Notes: a model not told the origin generated them from the letters alone. A stretch of DNA of 64,000 nucleotides from Chloroflexota bacterium (GCA_016195815.1 JACPYX010000018.1:62001-126000), one strand, 5' to 3'. Shown: positions 8,723 through 17,962, counted from the stretch's first letter. Numbers and translations: made by a program.

Positions 8723-9460
8723 CTAGAAGTTGACACTCAATATCCTCGGCCCGGTTGGCTGCGGACTACCTCCCCTGGGTTCGATGGTCACTCCCATGCT
8801 GGTGAAATTGCTTAATGGTTTGGGAGAAGATAATTCAAAGATGGTGATTGGCCGTCCCGTAACTGCATTGAAGAGTCCGGCACTGATACGTTTTCCTTGC
8901 GGGTCAATCAGCCAAACTTGATAGGTTTGGTTTGGCGTAAGTAATGGGAGGTCCCAGACGAACAGCACGGCGGCATTTCGGTCGCGGTCAAGGAGCAGGG
9001 AGCCGGTGAGGCCTTCGCCGCTGACCGGCAGGGATTGCGTGCCTGCGTAAGCAAGAATCGAAAGCGCGGTCTGTTCGGTTTCCTGTTGGCGGGTCATTTC
9101 GGCTTGTTGATCTTGAAGACTTCGTACCTGGAAGAGGGAAAAAAGATTGATGCCCAGCAGGAGTACCACAGCACCGGCCATTGCAAATTGAGCAAGCGAC
9201 CATGATGTGAACCTGGCGCGGACGTTATTTGCGTTGCCCGGCAACTGCGCGGCAAGAATCCGCTTCAAAGCCGGACGGGGAGGCCGGGGTGGCAGGCCCG
9301 CCAGCAGTCCGGCGCTGACGCGTTGATACTCCGTCAGTGTGGCCTGGCACGATGCGCACGTCTTTATATGAGTCTCCAGCGCCGGTATATCGTCCGGGTC
9401 CAAAGCATTCAGGGCGTACGCGGCCAGGTTGTCCTGGAGTTGATTATGTTCGTTTATCAT
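8723..9460 (-). CDS. Anti-sigma factor, RskA-like with zinc-binding N-terminus
   Basis: 245-residue single-pass membrane anti-sigma factor. The N-terminal cytoplasmic ASD-type domain carries H(x3)C(x2)C in ETHIKTCASCQ (residues 29-39). A membrane helix follows at about residues 92-112, and the extracytoplasmic RskA domain contains ALFVWDLPLLTPNQTYQVWLID-type sequence (the last two-thirds). It is presumed to hold the adjacent ECF sigma factor inactive until released by proteolysis or a signal. It lies 46 bp downstream of the sigma gene on the same strand and ends at a strong terminator, so the two form an operon. The signal is unknown. Confidence 0.88.
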   Translation of the reverse strand: MINEHNQLQDNLAAYALNALDPDDIPALETHIKTCASCQATLTEYQRVSAGLLAGLPPRPPRPALKRILAAQLPGNANNVRARFTSWSLAQFAMAGAVVLLLGINLFSLFQVRSLQDQQAEMTRQQETEQTALSILAYAGTQSLPVSGEGLTGSLLLDRDRNAAVLFVWDLPLLTPNQTYQVWLIDPQGKRISAGLFNAVTGRPITIFELSSPKPLSNFTSMGVTIEPRGGSPQPTGPRILSVNF

Positions 9461-9506
9461 ACATTCTCTCTAATTCTAAATACGATAAAAATCCGGCTGA
9501 TGGATT

Positions 9507-10064
9507 TTATTGGTCGTCATCTCTTTTCCATTCATGGCGCAGGGATTCCAGGGCGGCGCGCATGCGGGTCTTGACTGTGCCCAGCGGCCAGCCAAGTTCC
9601 TGTGCGATCTCGCTCTGGCTCAATCCCTGATAATATGCCAGTTCAATTACTGTTTTTTGATCAGGAATTAAGGCTTGCATGGCAAAATACATGCTTCGCC
9701 AGCGAACTTCGTCTGCGTTTTGGTTTGTATCAGCAAGCATCGGCCAGAGAGAGTCGGGGTCGGTGGAATCGGAAAGCAAAGGCCGGCGGCCTTCCGCCCG
9801 CAGCCGGTCAAGCGCGGTGCGGTGTGCGATGGTTAGAAGCCAGCTTAGAAAAGGGCCGCGTTCCGCCAGATATAAACGGGCGTGGTTCCACAGTTTTAGG
9901 AATGTATCCTGTGTGACTTCCTCTGCCAGCATTGTGTCGTTGAGGATGCGCAGAGTCAAGGCATGGACGCGGGGAGCATAGCGGTCGTATAACGCCAGAA
10001 ACGCCTGCTGGTCGCCTTCTTTCACGCGTTGGATCAGGTCAAGTTCATTTGAAAGCGGTTCCAC
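9507..10064 (-). CDS. ECF RNA polymerase sigma factor
   Basis: 185-residue group 4 sigma factor. Region 2 is LIQRVKEGDQQAFLALYDRYAP with the core-binding and -10-recognition helices EEVTQDTFLKLW. Region 4 is LIPDQKTVIELAYYQGLSQSEIA with the helix-turn-helix ending GTVKTRMRAAL. The start is GTG at 10064; no clear Shine-Dalgarno is visible. It pairs with the downstream RskA-like anti-sigma gene. The next lipoprotein gene is a plausible target by analogy with sigK-type loci, but that is inference from neighbourhood only. Confidence 0.92.
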   Translation of the reverse strand: MEPLSNELDLIQRVKEGDQQAFLALYDRYAPRVHALTLRILNDTMLAEEVTQDTFLKLWNHARLYLAERGPFLSWLLTIAHRTALDRLRAEGRRPLLSDSTDPDSLWPMLADTNQNADEVRWRSMYFAMQALIPDQKTVIELAYYQGLSQSEIAQELGWPLGTVKTRMRAALESLRHEWKRDDDQ

Positions 10065-10150
10065 AAAATGATTCTACACGCTTTCAGTGAAAGGCGTTAA
10101 AGTGAAACGGCGAGAAGGCGGAATCAGCCGTGGAGCAGTAAAATAGGCTT

Positions 10151-10801
10151 ATGAATCAAAATGAAATTATTGAAAAGACTGCACGGTATATCCAGAAGGA
10201 ATTCCGGGACGATAGCTCAGGCCACGACTGGTGGCATATTTATCGGGTTTGGAAAAATGCCATGAATATTTGCGGGCATGAACAGGCCAATCGGTTTGTC
10301 GTCCAGATGGCGGCGTTGTTGCATGATCTCGATGATTGGAAATTCAATCCCGACGGGGACGAGTCACCGGCGCGTGCAAAAGCCTGGCTGGAGCAATGCG
10401 GCGTGGACGAGGCTGTGTCCAAACAGGTGGTCGAAATCATCGCACATCTTTCGTTCAAGGGCGCTGGCGTGGAAAATAAGATTGATACCATCGAAGGGAT
10501 GATTGTCCAGGATGCGGACCGGCTGGACGCTATTGGCGCGGTCGGCGTGGGGCGGGCATTTGCATATGGCGGCTATAAGGGCAGGCCGTTATACGATCCG
10601 GATTCGCCGCCACAGGCGCATCGGAGTTTTGAACAATATAAGAACAGCCGCAGTGCGACCATCAATCACTTTTATGAAAAATTGCTCCTGCTCAAAGACC
10701 GCATGAATACACCCGCGGCAAAACGGATGGCGGAAGAGCGGCACGATTTCATGCTAAAGTTTTTGGATCAGTTTATGCGCGAATGGGACGGAAAAGATTG
10801 A
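10151..10801 (+). CDS. HD domain phosphohydrolase
   Basis: 216-residue metal-dependent phosphohydrolase. The HD superfamily signature appears as GHDWWHIYRV (first H), AALLHDLDDWK (HD pair) and the later QDADRLDAIGAVGVGRAF (final D). The family hydrolyses nucleotides or phosphoesters; this YedJ/YpgQ-like subgroup has been linked to nucleotide hydrolysis, but the substrate is not determined. It stands alone, divergent from the sigma operon and convergent with the MFS gene. Confidence 0.87.
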   Translation: MNQNEIIEKTARYIQKEFRDDSSGHDWWHIYRVWKNAMNICGHEQANRFVVQMAALLHDLDDWKFNPDGDESPARAKAWLEQCGVDEAVSKQVVEIIAHLSFKGAGVENKIDTIEGMIVQDADRLDAIGAVGVGRAFAYGGYKGRPLYDPDSPPQAHRSFEQYKNSRSATINHFYEKLLLLKDRMNTPAAKRMAEERHDFMLKFLDQFMREWDGKD

Positions 10802-10830
10802 CAACAAAAGTTTAAATATGCTGCTGAATA

Positions 10831-12114
10831 TCAAGCCTGTTCGACCTGCGCTACATCCAGGCGGCTTTCCATTCTGACAAAGAAATTCCAGCTGATTGCG
10901 ATTGCCGCAAAGTATAAGATTGCGGTTGTAATAAAGAGGGGTGTAAAGCCATACCGTTCCTGCACAATTCCCGAAATATATGGCCCGACTGCCCAGCCAA
11001 TATTCCATGAAAGACTCAGGATGCTGTTCACAAAGCCTTGTTGATTCTCAGGCGTATGTTCCATGCAAAAGGCAGTGTAAAGCGGTGAAGCCATATTCAT
11101 CAGGGCCGAACGCATCAGGAAGCCGATGGACGAAAGCCACAAGAATGGCGTGAATCCCATGATCAGCAGGAAGATCAGGCTGGCGAATTGCGAAGCGACC
11201 ACGGCCTGCACCTTGCCGCCCAGCCGCGTTGCAAGACGCGGGCCCAGCAGGTTGCCGATGCCAATCAGAAGCGCGGACAGGCTGAATAAAGTCCCAAGCG
11301 TGGAATCGCTGACGGCGAAGCGGTCTTTGAAGAAGACATTCATATAGGGGATCAGGATGGCCGCGCCGAGGCCGATCAGAATCTGCGGGACGGTCATTTT
11401 GGCGGTCAATGCAACCAGCGAAGATGAAAGCTTGTTGCGCGGCGCCCCGTTTGACGGTCCGGGTCGAAGCGGGTTTGCTTCGGGCATCGAACGCGGTTCA
11501 TCCATCATCCAGATCGGAATCAAAGAGACCGTCCCCAGCAAAACGCTTGAGATCAATACCGCTTGATAGGCGGTTGCGCTGTGAGCATCGACGCGGAACA
11601 TCGTTCCGAAGATAGCCGGGAGCTGCCCGGCGAATAAACTGCCGACGGCCCCGGCGATGGTTTGCAGGCCATAATTCAAGCTAAAGAGCATCGTGCGGTT
11701 TTCGGCGTTCGAGAGTTTGACCATGAGCGGCGCCTGGCTGACGATGAAGAGCATGTTGAAAACGCCTGTCAGAAATGCGGCCGCGGCGATGATGGCCGGT
11801 TGGCGGAATGTAATTTGCGCCACCATAAAAACGCTGGCCATTGTGATACCGATCAGGATGGATGCTTTACGCCCGATGCGGTCTGAGATGCGCCCAATAA
11901 AAATACCGAAGATCAATCCGGCGGCGGAGGGCATGGAGTTGACCAGGCCGAGGAAATCGCGCGTGAAGCCGCTTTCAAGCATGTAGAAATTGAAGAACAA
12001 CTGCCAGCCGCTCAAGATCACGCCGTCGAGGATGGTCATGAGCAGGAATAGTCGCGCCGGACGATTGAAACTGCGGATGGGTTGGATGTAGTGTTGTGTG
12101 AGATTCTTGAACAT
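10831..12114 (-). CDS. MFS transporter
   Basis: 427-residue major facilitator superfamily protein with about 12 hydrophobic helices. The cytoplasmic loop between TM2 and TM3 carries the MFS signature as GRISDRIGRKASI, and a second half-signature is GPRLATRLGGKVQ. The central loop (about 205-225) is hydrophilic and Pro-rich. The substrate cannot be predicted; resemblance is to the multidrug/unknown-substrate group. It lies 72 bp downstream of the HAD phosphatase gene on the same strand and may share its transcript. Confidence 0.85.
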   Translation of the reverse strand: MFKNLTQHYIQPIRSFNRPARLFLLMTILDGVILSGWQLFFNFYMLESGFTRDFLGLVNSMPSAAGLIFGIFIGRISDRIGRKASILIGITMASVFMVAQITFRQPAIIAAAAFLTGVFNMLFIVSQAPLMVKLSNAENRTMLFSLNYGLQTIAGAVGSLFAGQLPAIFGTMFRVDAHSATAYQAVLISSVLLGTVSLIPIWMMDEPRSMPEANPLRPGPSNGAPRNKLSSSLVALTAKMTVPQILIGLGAAILIPYMNVFFKDRFAVSDSTLGTLFSLSALLIGIGNLLGPRLATRLGGKVQAVVASQFASLIFLLIMGFTPFLWLSSIGFLMRSALMNMASPLYTAFCMEHTPENQQGFVNSILSLSWNIGWAVGPYISGIVQERYGFTPLFITTAILYFAAIAISWNFFVRMESRLDVAQVEQA

Positions 12115-12186
12115 TTGAATGAAGGGGAGAAAAGCGATGCGGGGTCAGCCCTGCGCCGCTTTATTTGCCGGGATTTCCGCGTTTGC

Positions 12187-12786
12187 TTATTTCAAAAAAG
12201 ATTTTAATTCGGCGAGTGTTTCATGCGGATCATGGAACAGGATTCCGCGCATTCCGAGCGCATTGGCGGCTTCGATGTTGGCGGGCATATCGTCCACAAA
12301 AACCGCCTCGCTTGCCCGGACATTGGCCTGTTCCAGAGCAAGTTGATAGATCTTTGGCTGAGGCTTCATCACACCTATCTCTGCCGAGATCGTGATGCAG
12401 TCGAAGGCGTCATCGAATTTATGTTCGTGGATATACGCGCGCAAGTCGGGCCACGCGTTGGAAATCACGCCGGTTTTATAGCGCGGGCGGAGCGAGCGGA
12501 TAAAATCCAACAGGTTTTTGTCAATAACATCGCCGGCGAAGAATTCGTCATGGATGGCTCTGGCTTCGGAAGCGGGGCGTCCCAATGTGCGCGTGACTGC
12601 GATCCAATGCTCGTCTACGCTGATGGCGCCGAGCGAGGCCCTGCGGCTGGTGTCACTTTCGAAGACGGCCTTATACACTTCTTCATAAGTCAGATTCAGG
12701 CGCTCCGCGAGATGCTCGCGGGGCGCCTGATATTCGGTACGCAGAATGACCCCCCCAATGTCAAAGAAAACGGCTTTAACAGACAC
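12187..12786 (-). CDS. HAD-IA family hydrolase (phosphatase)
   Basis: 199-residue haloacid-dehalogenase-like phosphatase. Motif I is AVFFDIGGVILR, where the usual DxD reads DIG, so the second Asp is replaced by Gly. Motif II is TGVISNAW, motif III lysine is in GVMKPQPKIYQ, and motif IV is AVFVDDMPANI. The DIGG form of motif I is common in YihX/epoxide-hydrolase-N-like HADs. The start is GTG. The substrate is unknown. It follows the zinc-ribbon gene by 9 bp, so the two are co-transcribed. Confidence 0.87.
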   Translation of the reverse strand: MSVKAVFFDIGGVILRTEYQAPREHLAERLNLTYEEVYKAVFESDTSRRASLGAISVDEHWIAVTRTLGRPASEARAIHDEFFAGDVIDKNLLDFIRSLRPRYKTGVISNAWPDLRAYIHEHKFDDAFDCITISAEIGVMKPQPKIYQLALEQANVRASEAVFVDDMPANIEAANALGMRGILFHDPHETLAELKSFLK

Positions 12787-12795
12787 AGTGCTTAA

Positions 12796-13236
12796 TTATT
12801 TTCCCTTCGACTTTTTGACCGCGCCCTTCACTTTCTTGTTCGAGGTTTTGCTGGCCGGTTTGGATGGGGCAGGTTTCGTTTTGGAAGCCGCCGGTTTTGC
12901 GGCCTTCGGCTTGGCGGCCGCTTTCGCTTTTTTTGCCGCGGACGAATGTCTTGGCTTTGAGGGCGAAACAATCGGCGCCGGGGCGCTCTCGATTTTTGGC
13001 GTCACCGCTGCGGGAGCATCTGGCGGTGCGGATTGCGCCGGGACGGCGATAGCCTGTTGCCAGCCGGGCGTGAACATCTCCAACCGCTCGCGCGAAACGG
13101 AATTCGCGCGGCGGCAGCGCGGGCAGTACGCATCATAATGGTGCATATTTTCCGCGCGCATCTGCCGCAAGGCCCCAATTTTTTCATTCATGCTCAGGGT
13201 GAAAGGAGTTTGACAGTATAAGCAGTGCAGGTTCAT
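12796..13236 (-). CDS. Zinc-ribbon protein with lysine/alanine/proline-rich tail
   Basis: 146 residues. The N-terminal half has two CxxC knuckles (CLYCQ at residues 5-9 and CPRCRR at about 38-43), which should bind one zinc. From about residue 80 the sequence is low-complexity Lys/Ala/Pro/Ser, with repeats such as KPKAAKPAASKTKP resembling histone H1 tails, implying nucleic-acid or acidic-partner binding. No enzymatic domain is visible. A similar basic tail ends the nucleotidyltransferase at 20035-20919. It leads a probable operon with the HAD phosphatase. Confidence 0.7.
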   Translation of the reverse strand: MNLHCLYCQTPFTLSMNEKIGALRQMRAENMHHYDAYCPRCRRANSVSRERLEMFTPGWQQAIAVPAQSAPPDAPAAVTPKIESAPAPIVSPSKPRHSSAAKKAKAAAKPKAAKPAASKTKPAPSKPASKTSNKKVKGAVKKSKGK

Positions 13237-13448
13237 GGATTCTCCTTGTGTGGATTTATCTAGTATAGCCGATTTTTAATTTCGTTTCATCCCTTCATCT
13301 CAAGCAGGGTTCAGCTCAAACTGGAAGGCTTTTTGCCTAAGAAAGAAATTCATTCCCCTTCCGACACGTGCTTATAGTACTGCGGGGGCAGACCCTAATT
13401 TGTTTGCGCGGCTACTAAGTATATAGAATATAAAATAAGGATGTTGAC

Positions 13449-13880
13449 ATGACTGCCCGGATAACAGAATTTGACGCCTCTTCTTCACAAACCATTCTTG
13501 TGGTAACGGATGATGTTGAAACCGCAACGTTGTGGGTCTCACTCTTTGAACAAAAAGGATGGCTGATTGTGAGCGAATCGTCAGCACATGCTTTGCAGAC
13601 AAGCCGGTTACTGACTCCGTGGCTGGTTTTGGTGGATGTGAAAATCGCGCATGCCGAGCGATTGGCTTTGTGCCGCGGATTGAAATCCATCAACCGCGGG
13701 GTCTTGCTGATGCTTGTCCCTTTGAACCAGCAGGAGATCGCAGAGTCTTATGAGGCTGGCGTAGACGAATGTATTGTCCAACCGGTGAATGCGGCGTTTG
13801 TGCTTGTGAAAGTCATGTCATGGATGGTGCGTTTACAACTGTTGGGTTCCAATAATTTTGCACTTGAAGCGTTCATATAG
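13449..13880 (+). CDS. Stand-alone receiver-domain protein, divergent
   Basis: 143 residues and essentially one CheY-like domain. The acidic pair is TDD near residue 20 and the presumed phosphoacceptor Asp is in LVLVDVKI. The conserved Thr/Ser position reads MLVPL, and the usual KP near the end is QP (CIVQPVN), so the phosphorylation switch is probably altered. There is no output domain. It is isolated, with a shared terminator against the convergent lipoprotein gene. It could be a phosphate sink or protein-protein module; no partner kinase is adjacent. Confidence 0.7.
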   Translation: MTARITEFDASSSQTILVVTDDVETATLWVSLFEQKGWLIVSESSAHALQTSRLLTPWLVLVDVKIAHAERLALCRGLKSINRGVLLMLVPLNQQEIAESYEAGVDECIVQPVNAAFVLVKVMSWMVRLQLLGSNNFALEAFI

Positions 13881-13910
13881 ATTTATCTCTTTCATCCCCT
13901 CCTTGCGTAA

Positions 13911-13942
13911 GCAAATATCCCGCAGTTGCCTGCGGGATATTT
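13911..13942. terminator. Bidirectional hairpin between convergent genes
   Basis: ATATCCCGCAG pairs with CTGCGGGATAT around TTGC. It lies between the receiver gene (+) and the lipoprotein gene (-), with A/T-rich flanks on both sides. Confidence 0.75.
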
Positions 13943-13964
13943 GTACTAATGTTCCGAAGTGGAA

Positions 13965-14984
13965 TTATGGGGTAACGCCGGTTGATATGCGGCCTGCTTG
14001 TAGTTCGCCTAGAACTTGCTGGACAAGGCGTAACTTTCCGGGTGTGAGAATTGACGCATCAACATCGCCCAATCCGAGCGGCGCTTGGACGCTTTGCCCG
14101 CCCTGGCCTGCAATCAGACCTGGCCATGCGCTTTGAATGGCTTTGATTTCGTCGGGACGTAGTGTCACAACCCAGCCAGACGGCTTGGGGTTTGGAAGAG
14201 AGACGCCGATCACCTGCGCGCCGCTCGTCCCGATATAATCAAATAACTGCTGGGTGGCAATTTTTGAATCCGGGTAAACATACAGCGTGTAGGCTTTGCG
14301 ATCAACGACCAGATAGTTTACCCAGCCCCCGAAACGATTTGGATCTTCATCAGCTGGGATCTCTGCAAATTGTGGAAAAGTATAAGGCACATAATAAAAG
14401 GGACGGCACAGACCGCAATAAAAGGTCGTGCCATTGCTGAAAGCCGCCATGGCTTTCTGCGCATTGGGATCATCTTTTGGAACGATCATGCCGGTGCGGT
14501 AATCGTCGCTGACCAGGGCCGCGATATAGCCAGCCAGGAAAGCAGTGATATCCAGCTGAGTGGTGCTTGCCAGAATGCTTACGTTGCCTCCGGCGCTAAT
14601 TCCGGGAATGTTGATTGCCAGGAATTGCACCTGGGGTGCGGCCGCGGCCAAGGCGGCAATGCCCGGATCGGGCGGCAGGGCGATCACAACTTGCAGGCCC
14701 GGCTCCAGGTCCGCGGGTGAAAGCGAGTTGCGGACTTGAAATCGCATCCCCGCCTGTTGGGCGAGTTCATAGACTACTTTTTGGAACGCATCGGATTCTG
14801 CCTTATCCATATCGGTGGGCAGAACCAGGATTGCCAGCGGGACAACCGGAGTTGGGGTGAGAGTGGGGAGGGCGGTAGGTGTATCGGTCGGGACCGCCGT
14901 CGGTGTGCCGGTTTCTGCGGCGAGTCCACAGGCGCTAAGAAGGGAGGCAATTAGAATCAGGAAGATGAAAATTTTTGTGCGCAC
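13965..14984 (-). CDS. Lipoprotein resembling BMP-type periplasmic binding proteins
   Basis: 339 residues. The signal peptide ends in lipobox LLSAC (residues 15-19), followed by a Thr/Pro linker of TPT repeats up to about residue 48, typical of Chloroflexota surface lipoproteins. The rest has alternating beta/alpha pattern with LAILVLPTDMD, QVVIALPPDPGI, VQFLAINIPG and FLAGYIAALVSDDYRTGMI. This resembles the type I periplasmic binding fold of BMP/Med family proteins. The ligand is unknown and no permease genes are adjacent, so it may be a sensor or orphan binding protein. Confidence 0.7.
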   Translation of the reverse strand: MRTKIFIFLILIASLLSACGLAAETGTPTAVPTDTPTALPTLTPTPVVPLAILVLPTDMDKAESDAFQKVVYELAQQAGMRFQVRNSLSPADLEPGLQVVIALPPDPGIAALAAAAPQVQFLAINIPGISAGGNVSILASTTQLDITAFLAGYIAALVSDDYRTGMIVPKDDPNAQKAMAAFSNGTTFYCGLCRPFYYVPYTFPQFAEIPADEDPNRFGGWVNYLVVDRKAYTLYVYPDSKIATQQLFDYIGTSGAQVIGVSLPNPKPSGWVVTLRPDEIKAIQSAWPGLIAGQGGQSVQAPLGLGDVDASILTPGKLRLVQQVLGELQAGRISTGVTP

Positions 14985-15078
14985 TTGTTTACTCCATGAT
15001 CAGAATGCGCGAATTATACATCCCCTGATTGCATGAGAGCCTCCCAATTAGAAGGCTCTCATATTATTCGACCCTCAG

Positions 15079-15471
15079 TTATTTCGACGCGATTTTGATC
15101 GTCTTGGGCCGGGCAGATTCAGCTTTGGGCAGTCGCAGGGTTAATACCCCATCGGCGATCTTTGCCTCGACCTTGCCCGCTTCAAGCGCGGAGGGCATCC
15201 GCAGTTCGCGGTGGAAAGATCCACTGGGAAGTTCCTGCAAGAGATATTGATTCTCGTCCTGCGGGAAATCTCCTTCGATGCGGACGATATCTTCCATAAC
15301 CTGAATGTTCACATCCTCCGCTTTGAGACCGGGAACCAGCGCGGTCAAAACGAAGGCCTCATCCTCGTCGCGGATGTTGACGGCCAGGAAGCGCGTGCTC
15401 TGCGAGGGTTCGGCGGCGGCCATCCAGCGGCGAGCCATGCGATGCGGGAACGGATAAGCGTAGAAATTCAT
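15079..15471 (-). CDS. Hsp20/alpha-crystallin small heat shock protein
   Basis: 130-residue ATP-independent holdase chaperone. The alpha-crystallin domain spans about residues 30-130, with FVLTALVPGLKAEDVNIQV, FHRELRMPSALEAGKVEAKI and the closing A-DGVLTLRLPKAE (A-x-x-x-GVL motif). The C-terminal IxI-like element is TIKIASK. The ATG at 15471 follows AAGGAGAAACC; the open frame to 15531 has no such site. Monocistronic. An imperfect inverted repeat at about 15034-15060 lies past the stop but lacks a convincing T-run. Confidence 0.92.
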   Translation of the reverse strand: MNFYAYPFPHRMARRWMAAAEPSQSTRFLAVNIRDEDEAFVLTALVPGLKAEDVNIQVMEDIVRIEGDFPQDENQYLLQELPSGSFHRELRMPSALEAGKVEAKIADGVLTLRLPKAESARPKTIKIASK

Positions 15472-15565
15472 TTTGGTTTCTCCTTGTTTTTGTTGTCTTT
15501 CAATTGCGTTTATCTTATCGCCCGTCCGCAAGAAATATAAAAACGAAGAATAGATTTTTTGTAAG

Positions 15566-15600
15566 AAAAAATCCGCCGCAGATTTCCTGCGGCGGATTTT
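15566..15600 (-). terminator. Intrinsic terminator of the subtilase gene
   Basis: On the minus strand, AATCCGCCGCAG pairs with CTGCGGCGGATT and ends in TTTTTTC. It lies about 40 bp past the protease stop. Confidence 0.85.
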
Positions 15601-15641
15601 CGTGATTGAAAGATTCTTGGCGATGGATCGTTTTGCGGAGT

Positions 15642-17843
15642 CTACTTGATGAACGTATAAACTGCCGCGTGAGCGACTTCCGTTCCGTCGTTGCTGATCG
15701 TCAGTGTGGCTTGATGATCGCCTGCGGCCGCGCCTTTGATTGAAGACATGGTGATCGTGAAGACGCCGGCCTGACCCATGCCCAATGACAAACTCGATGG
15801 GCTGACCGAGTATGTGACGCTACTGTCACCCGCGCCAACCGCGACATCCAACGTGGCCGCGCCGCCGCTTAAGTTGGTGAGGGTCACGTCAAAGGTCGAG
15901 GTCTGACCGGAACCGGAGGGCACCGCGCCAAAGCTGACGCTGACCGGATCCAGCGCGACCGTTGCGTTGACCGCCGACAACAGATTCTCGCGTCCCGCGC
16001 CGATGATGTTTGCATCCTGCTCGAGCGCGGTGCTGGACGATTTCTTCAACACACCCTGATCGGCGGTGTTGACGATGGCCGAGCGGATTTGCGCGGCAGA
16101 CCAATCGGGATGCAGCCAGCGCACGACCGCGGCGGAACCGGCCAGATGCGGTGTGGCCATCGAGGTGCCCTGGAAGAAGGCAAAGCAGGGCGGGGCCGCG
16201 CAGAACTGATACGGGATGGAACTAAGCACGTTCACGCCGGGCGCAACAACGTCGGGTTTGACGCGGAAGTCCACATCTGTTGGGCCCTGGCTACTGAAGC
16301 CGGCCATGAAATCATCGTTGCCCGTGACGAGATATGCCGGAGTTGCAGATATGGTAGTTGCCTGTGTATCGTGTGTCTTTAGGATGCCTGCATCCGTCAC
16401 TGAAACCATATAGGCAAAGATGGTCGGCTGATTGGGAGTGCCATCCTGTCCCATCGCGATCGGGTCACCCGCCACACTGTTTGAAACGACCGCTGCAACT
16501 GCACCGGCATTCTGTGCGTTGCGGATCTTGGTTGAAAACGAACAAGTGCCGCGGGCGATCAGGGCGATCTGGCCATTCAAACTGTTGGCAGGCAACGCCG
16601 AGCATGCAGTATTCAAGCCATTGATTCCGGTGCCGCTGACGGCCGCCAGATTCGCCGTCAGGTCGCTGGAAACTGTTGCAAAATCTCCAGACGCGCCGGC
16701 CGCAGTGTCACTGCCGCTGGTGATCGGAGTGCCGATGAAATGCCCAACAGTTGCCGCGCCGGCCGTCAGCGCGTTTTGCGCCGAGCCGGGGGATTGAACC
16801 GTATAGTGACCGGGTCCGCTGTTGCCTGCCGCGACGGCGACCACCATGTTGGCTTCATCGAGATTGTCCACTGCGATTGTCAGCAGATCCTGAATGCCGC
16901 TGGCTCCGCCGCCCAGGCTCATGTTGGCTATATCAAAGCCATCGGCATAGGCGGCCTCGAGGGCGTTCAGAATATCTTCACTGCGGGCATTGGAAGTCTC
17001 ACCGGGGAAGATGTTGTAATTGCCAAGCAGGGCGCGAGGGGCAACGCCTGAAATTCCGTGAGATATGGCAACGCCATCCACGTTTGCGGGCGTATTGTAA
17101 TTGCAGGCGACTGTGCCAGCGACATGCGTGCCGTGTGCCTGGAGGGCTTCGGGTGTGTAACGCTGGCTGGGAGTCTTGTTATTAAAGACCTTTGCCGAAA
17201 TTACTTTATTGTTGGTAAAGCTGGGATCGCCCAATTGAGTCTGGGCAGGATAGCCGGCATCCGAAAAACACGGATGAGTGATATCAATGCCGGTATCAAC
17301 AATGGCGACTTTGACGCCCTCCCCGGCGTTCGCCGGGCCGCCGCCGACGTTCCACGCATCGAACGCGGAGATCAGGGACAGATCAGGGTCATCATTGGTG
17401 GGGTAATACAAGCCCTCATACTCAACGCGCTGAACCATCGGCGCGCTGGCAATCTTATTCAGGGATGTGCCGTTTAACTGTACAGCCACTGCATTCAGCG
17501 AAATGTCAAACTGGCCTGTAATTTTCGCTTTGGGCGCATTGGCCTGCAGCCATTTCTTGAAGTCGTTGCGCTCGGCTGAAAGTTGCGCGCGATATGATTT
17601 TACGGTGTTACTGTTCAAGTCAATCTTCTTGCCTTGCGGCGGTTTGGTCTTGACATAGGTCGCGAGCGAATCACCCTTGAGTTGCACCAGGGCGCTGGAT
17701 GTATCTACGCGCGGCCCGTTGTTGGTTGAATCTGAGTTGCCTCCCCCGGTGCCTCCCGAACCGGCCCAGGCGGGTCCAGCCAGACTTAACGTCAGCACAA
17801 GAATTGTGGCGATAACCAGGAAATTGAAAATTCTTTTGTTCAT
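15642..17843 (-). CDS. Secreted subtilisin-like serine protease (S8) with PA domain
   Basis: 733-residue exported protease. It has a Sec signal peptide ending in GPAWA (about residue 27), an I9-type propeptide (about 50-150), then the S8 catalytic domain. The triad is D183 in VDTGID, H237 in HGTHVAG and S561 in GTSMATPH. The long gap between H and S contains a protease-associated (PA) domain at about residues 385-495. The C-terminal 100 residues form an Ig/Fn3-like beta domain (VSFGAVPSGSGQTSTFDVTLTNL). The protein acts outside the cell, probably on peptides or matrix proteins. Its mRNA begins with a cyclic-di-GMP-I riboswitch and terminator (see 17927-18040), so expression should follow c-di-GMP level. 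Confidence 0.95.
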   Translation of the reverse strand: MNKRIFNFLVIATILVLTLSLAGPAWAGSGGTGGGNSDSTNNGPRVDTSSALVQLKGDSLATYVKTKPPQGKKIDLNSNTVKSYRAQLSAERNDFKKWLQANAPKAKITGQFDISLNAVAVQLNGTSLNKIASAPMVQRVEYEGLYYPTNDDPDLSLISAFDAWNVGGGPANAGEGVKVAIVDTGIDITHPCFSDAGYPAQTQLGDPSFTNNKVISAKVFNNKTPSQRYTPEALQAHGTHVAGTVACNYNTPANVDGVAISHGISGVAPRALLGNYNIFPGETSNARSEDILNALEAAYADGFDIANMSLGGGASGIQDLLTIAVDNLDEANMVVAVAAGNSGPGHYTVQSPGSAQNALTAGAATVGHFIGTPITSGSDTAAGASGDFATVSSDLTANLAAVSGTGINGLNTACSALPANSLNGQIALIARGTCSFSTKIRNAQNAGAVAAVVSNSVAGDPIAMGQDGTPNQPTIFAYMVSVTDAGILKTHDTQATTISATPAYLVTGNDDFMAGFSSQGPTDVDFRVKPDVVAPGVNVLSSIPYQFCAAPPCFAFFQGTSMATPHLAGSAAVVRWLHPDWSAAQIRSAIVNTADQGVLKKSSSTALEQDANIIGAGRENLLSAVNATVALDPVSVSFGAVPSGSGQTSTFDVTLTNLSGGAATLDVAVGAGDSSVTYSVSPSSLSLGMGQAGVFTITMSSIKGAAAGDHQATLTISNDGTEVAHAAVYTFIK

Positions 17844-17926
17844 ATCTTATCTCCTCTTTGGTTGGCCTGACGATTGGATAGTAGATGAATCTGAAACTGC
17901 GATGTATGTTTTTCTGTGCACCTCCA

Positions 17927-17962
17927 AATAAAAAACTGCCGAAGCAAAATACTTTCGGCAGT
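17927..17962 (-). terminator. Riboswitch expression-platform terminator
   Basis: On the minus strand, CTGCCGAA pairs with TTCGGCAG around a loop of about nine bases and is followed by TTTTTTATTT. The 5' arm is the 3' end of the upstream c-di-GMP aptamer, so aptamer folding and termination compete. It lies about 85 nt before the protease start codon. Confidence 0.88.

Noticed and set aside
10754-11008. Short frames overlapping the HD phosphohydrolase and MFS genes
   Set aside because: They are out-of-frame shadows without ribosome sites.
15034-15060. Hairpin after the Hsp20 gene as terminator
   Set aside because: The stem is decent, but the downstream minus strand lacks a T-run; kept only as a note in the Hsp20 entry.
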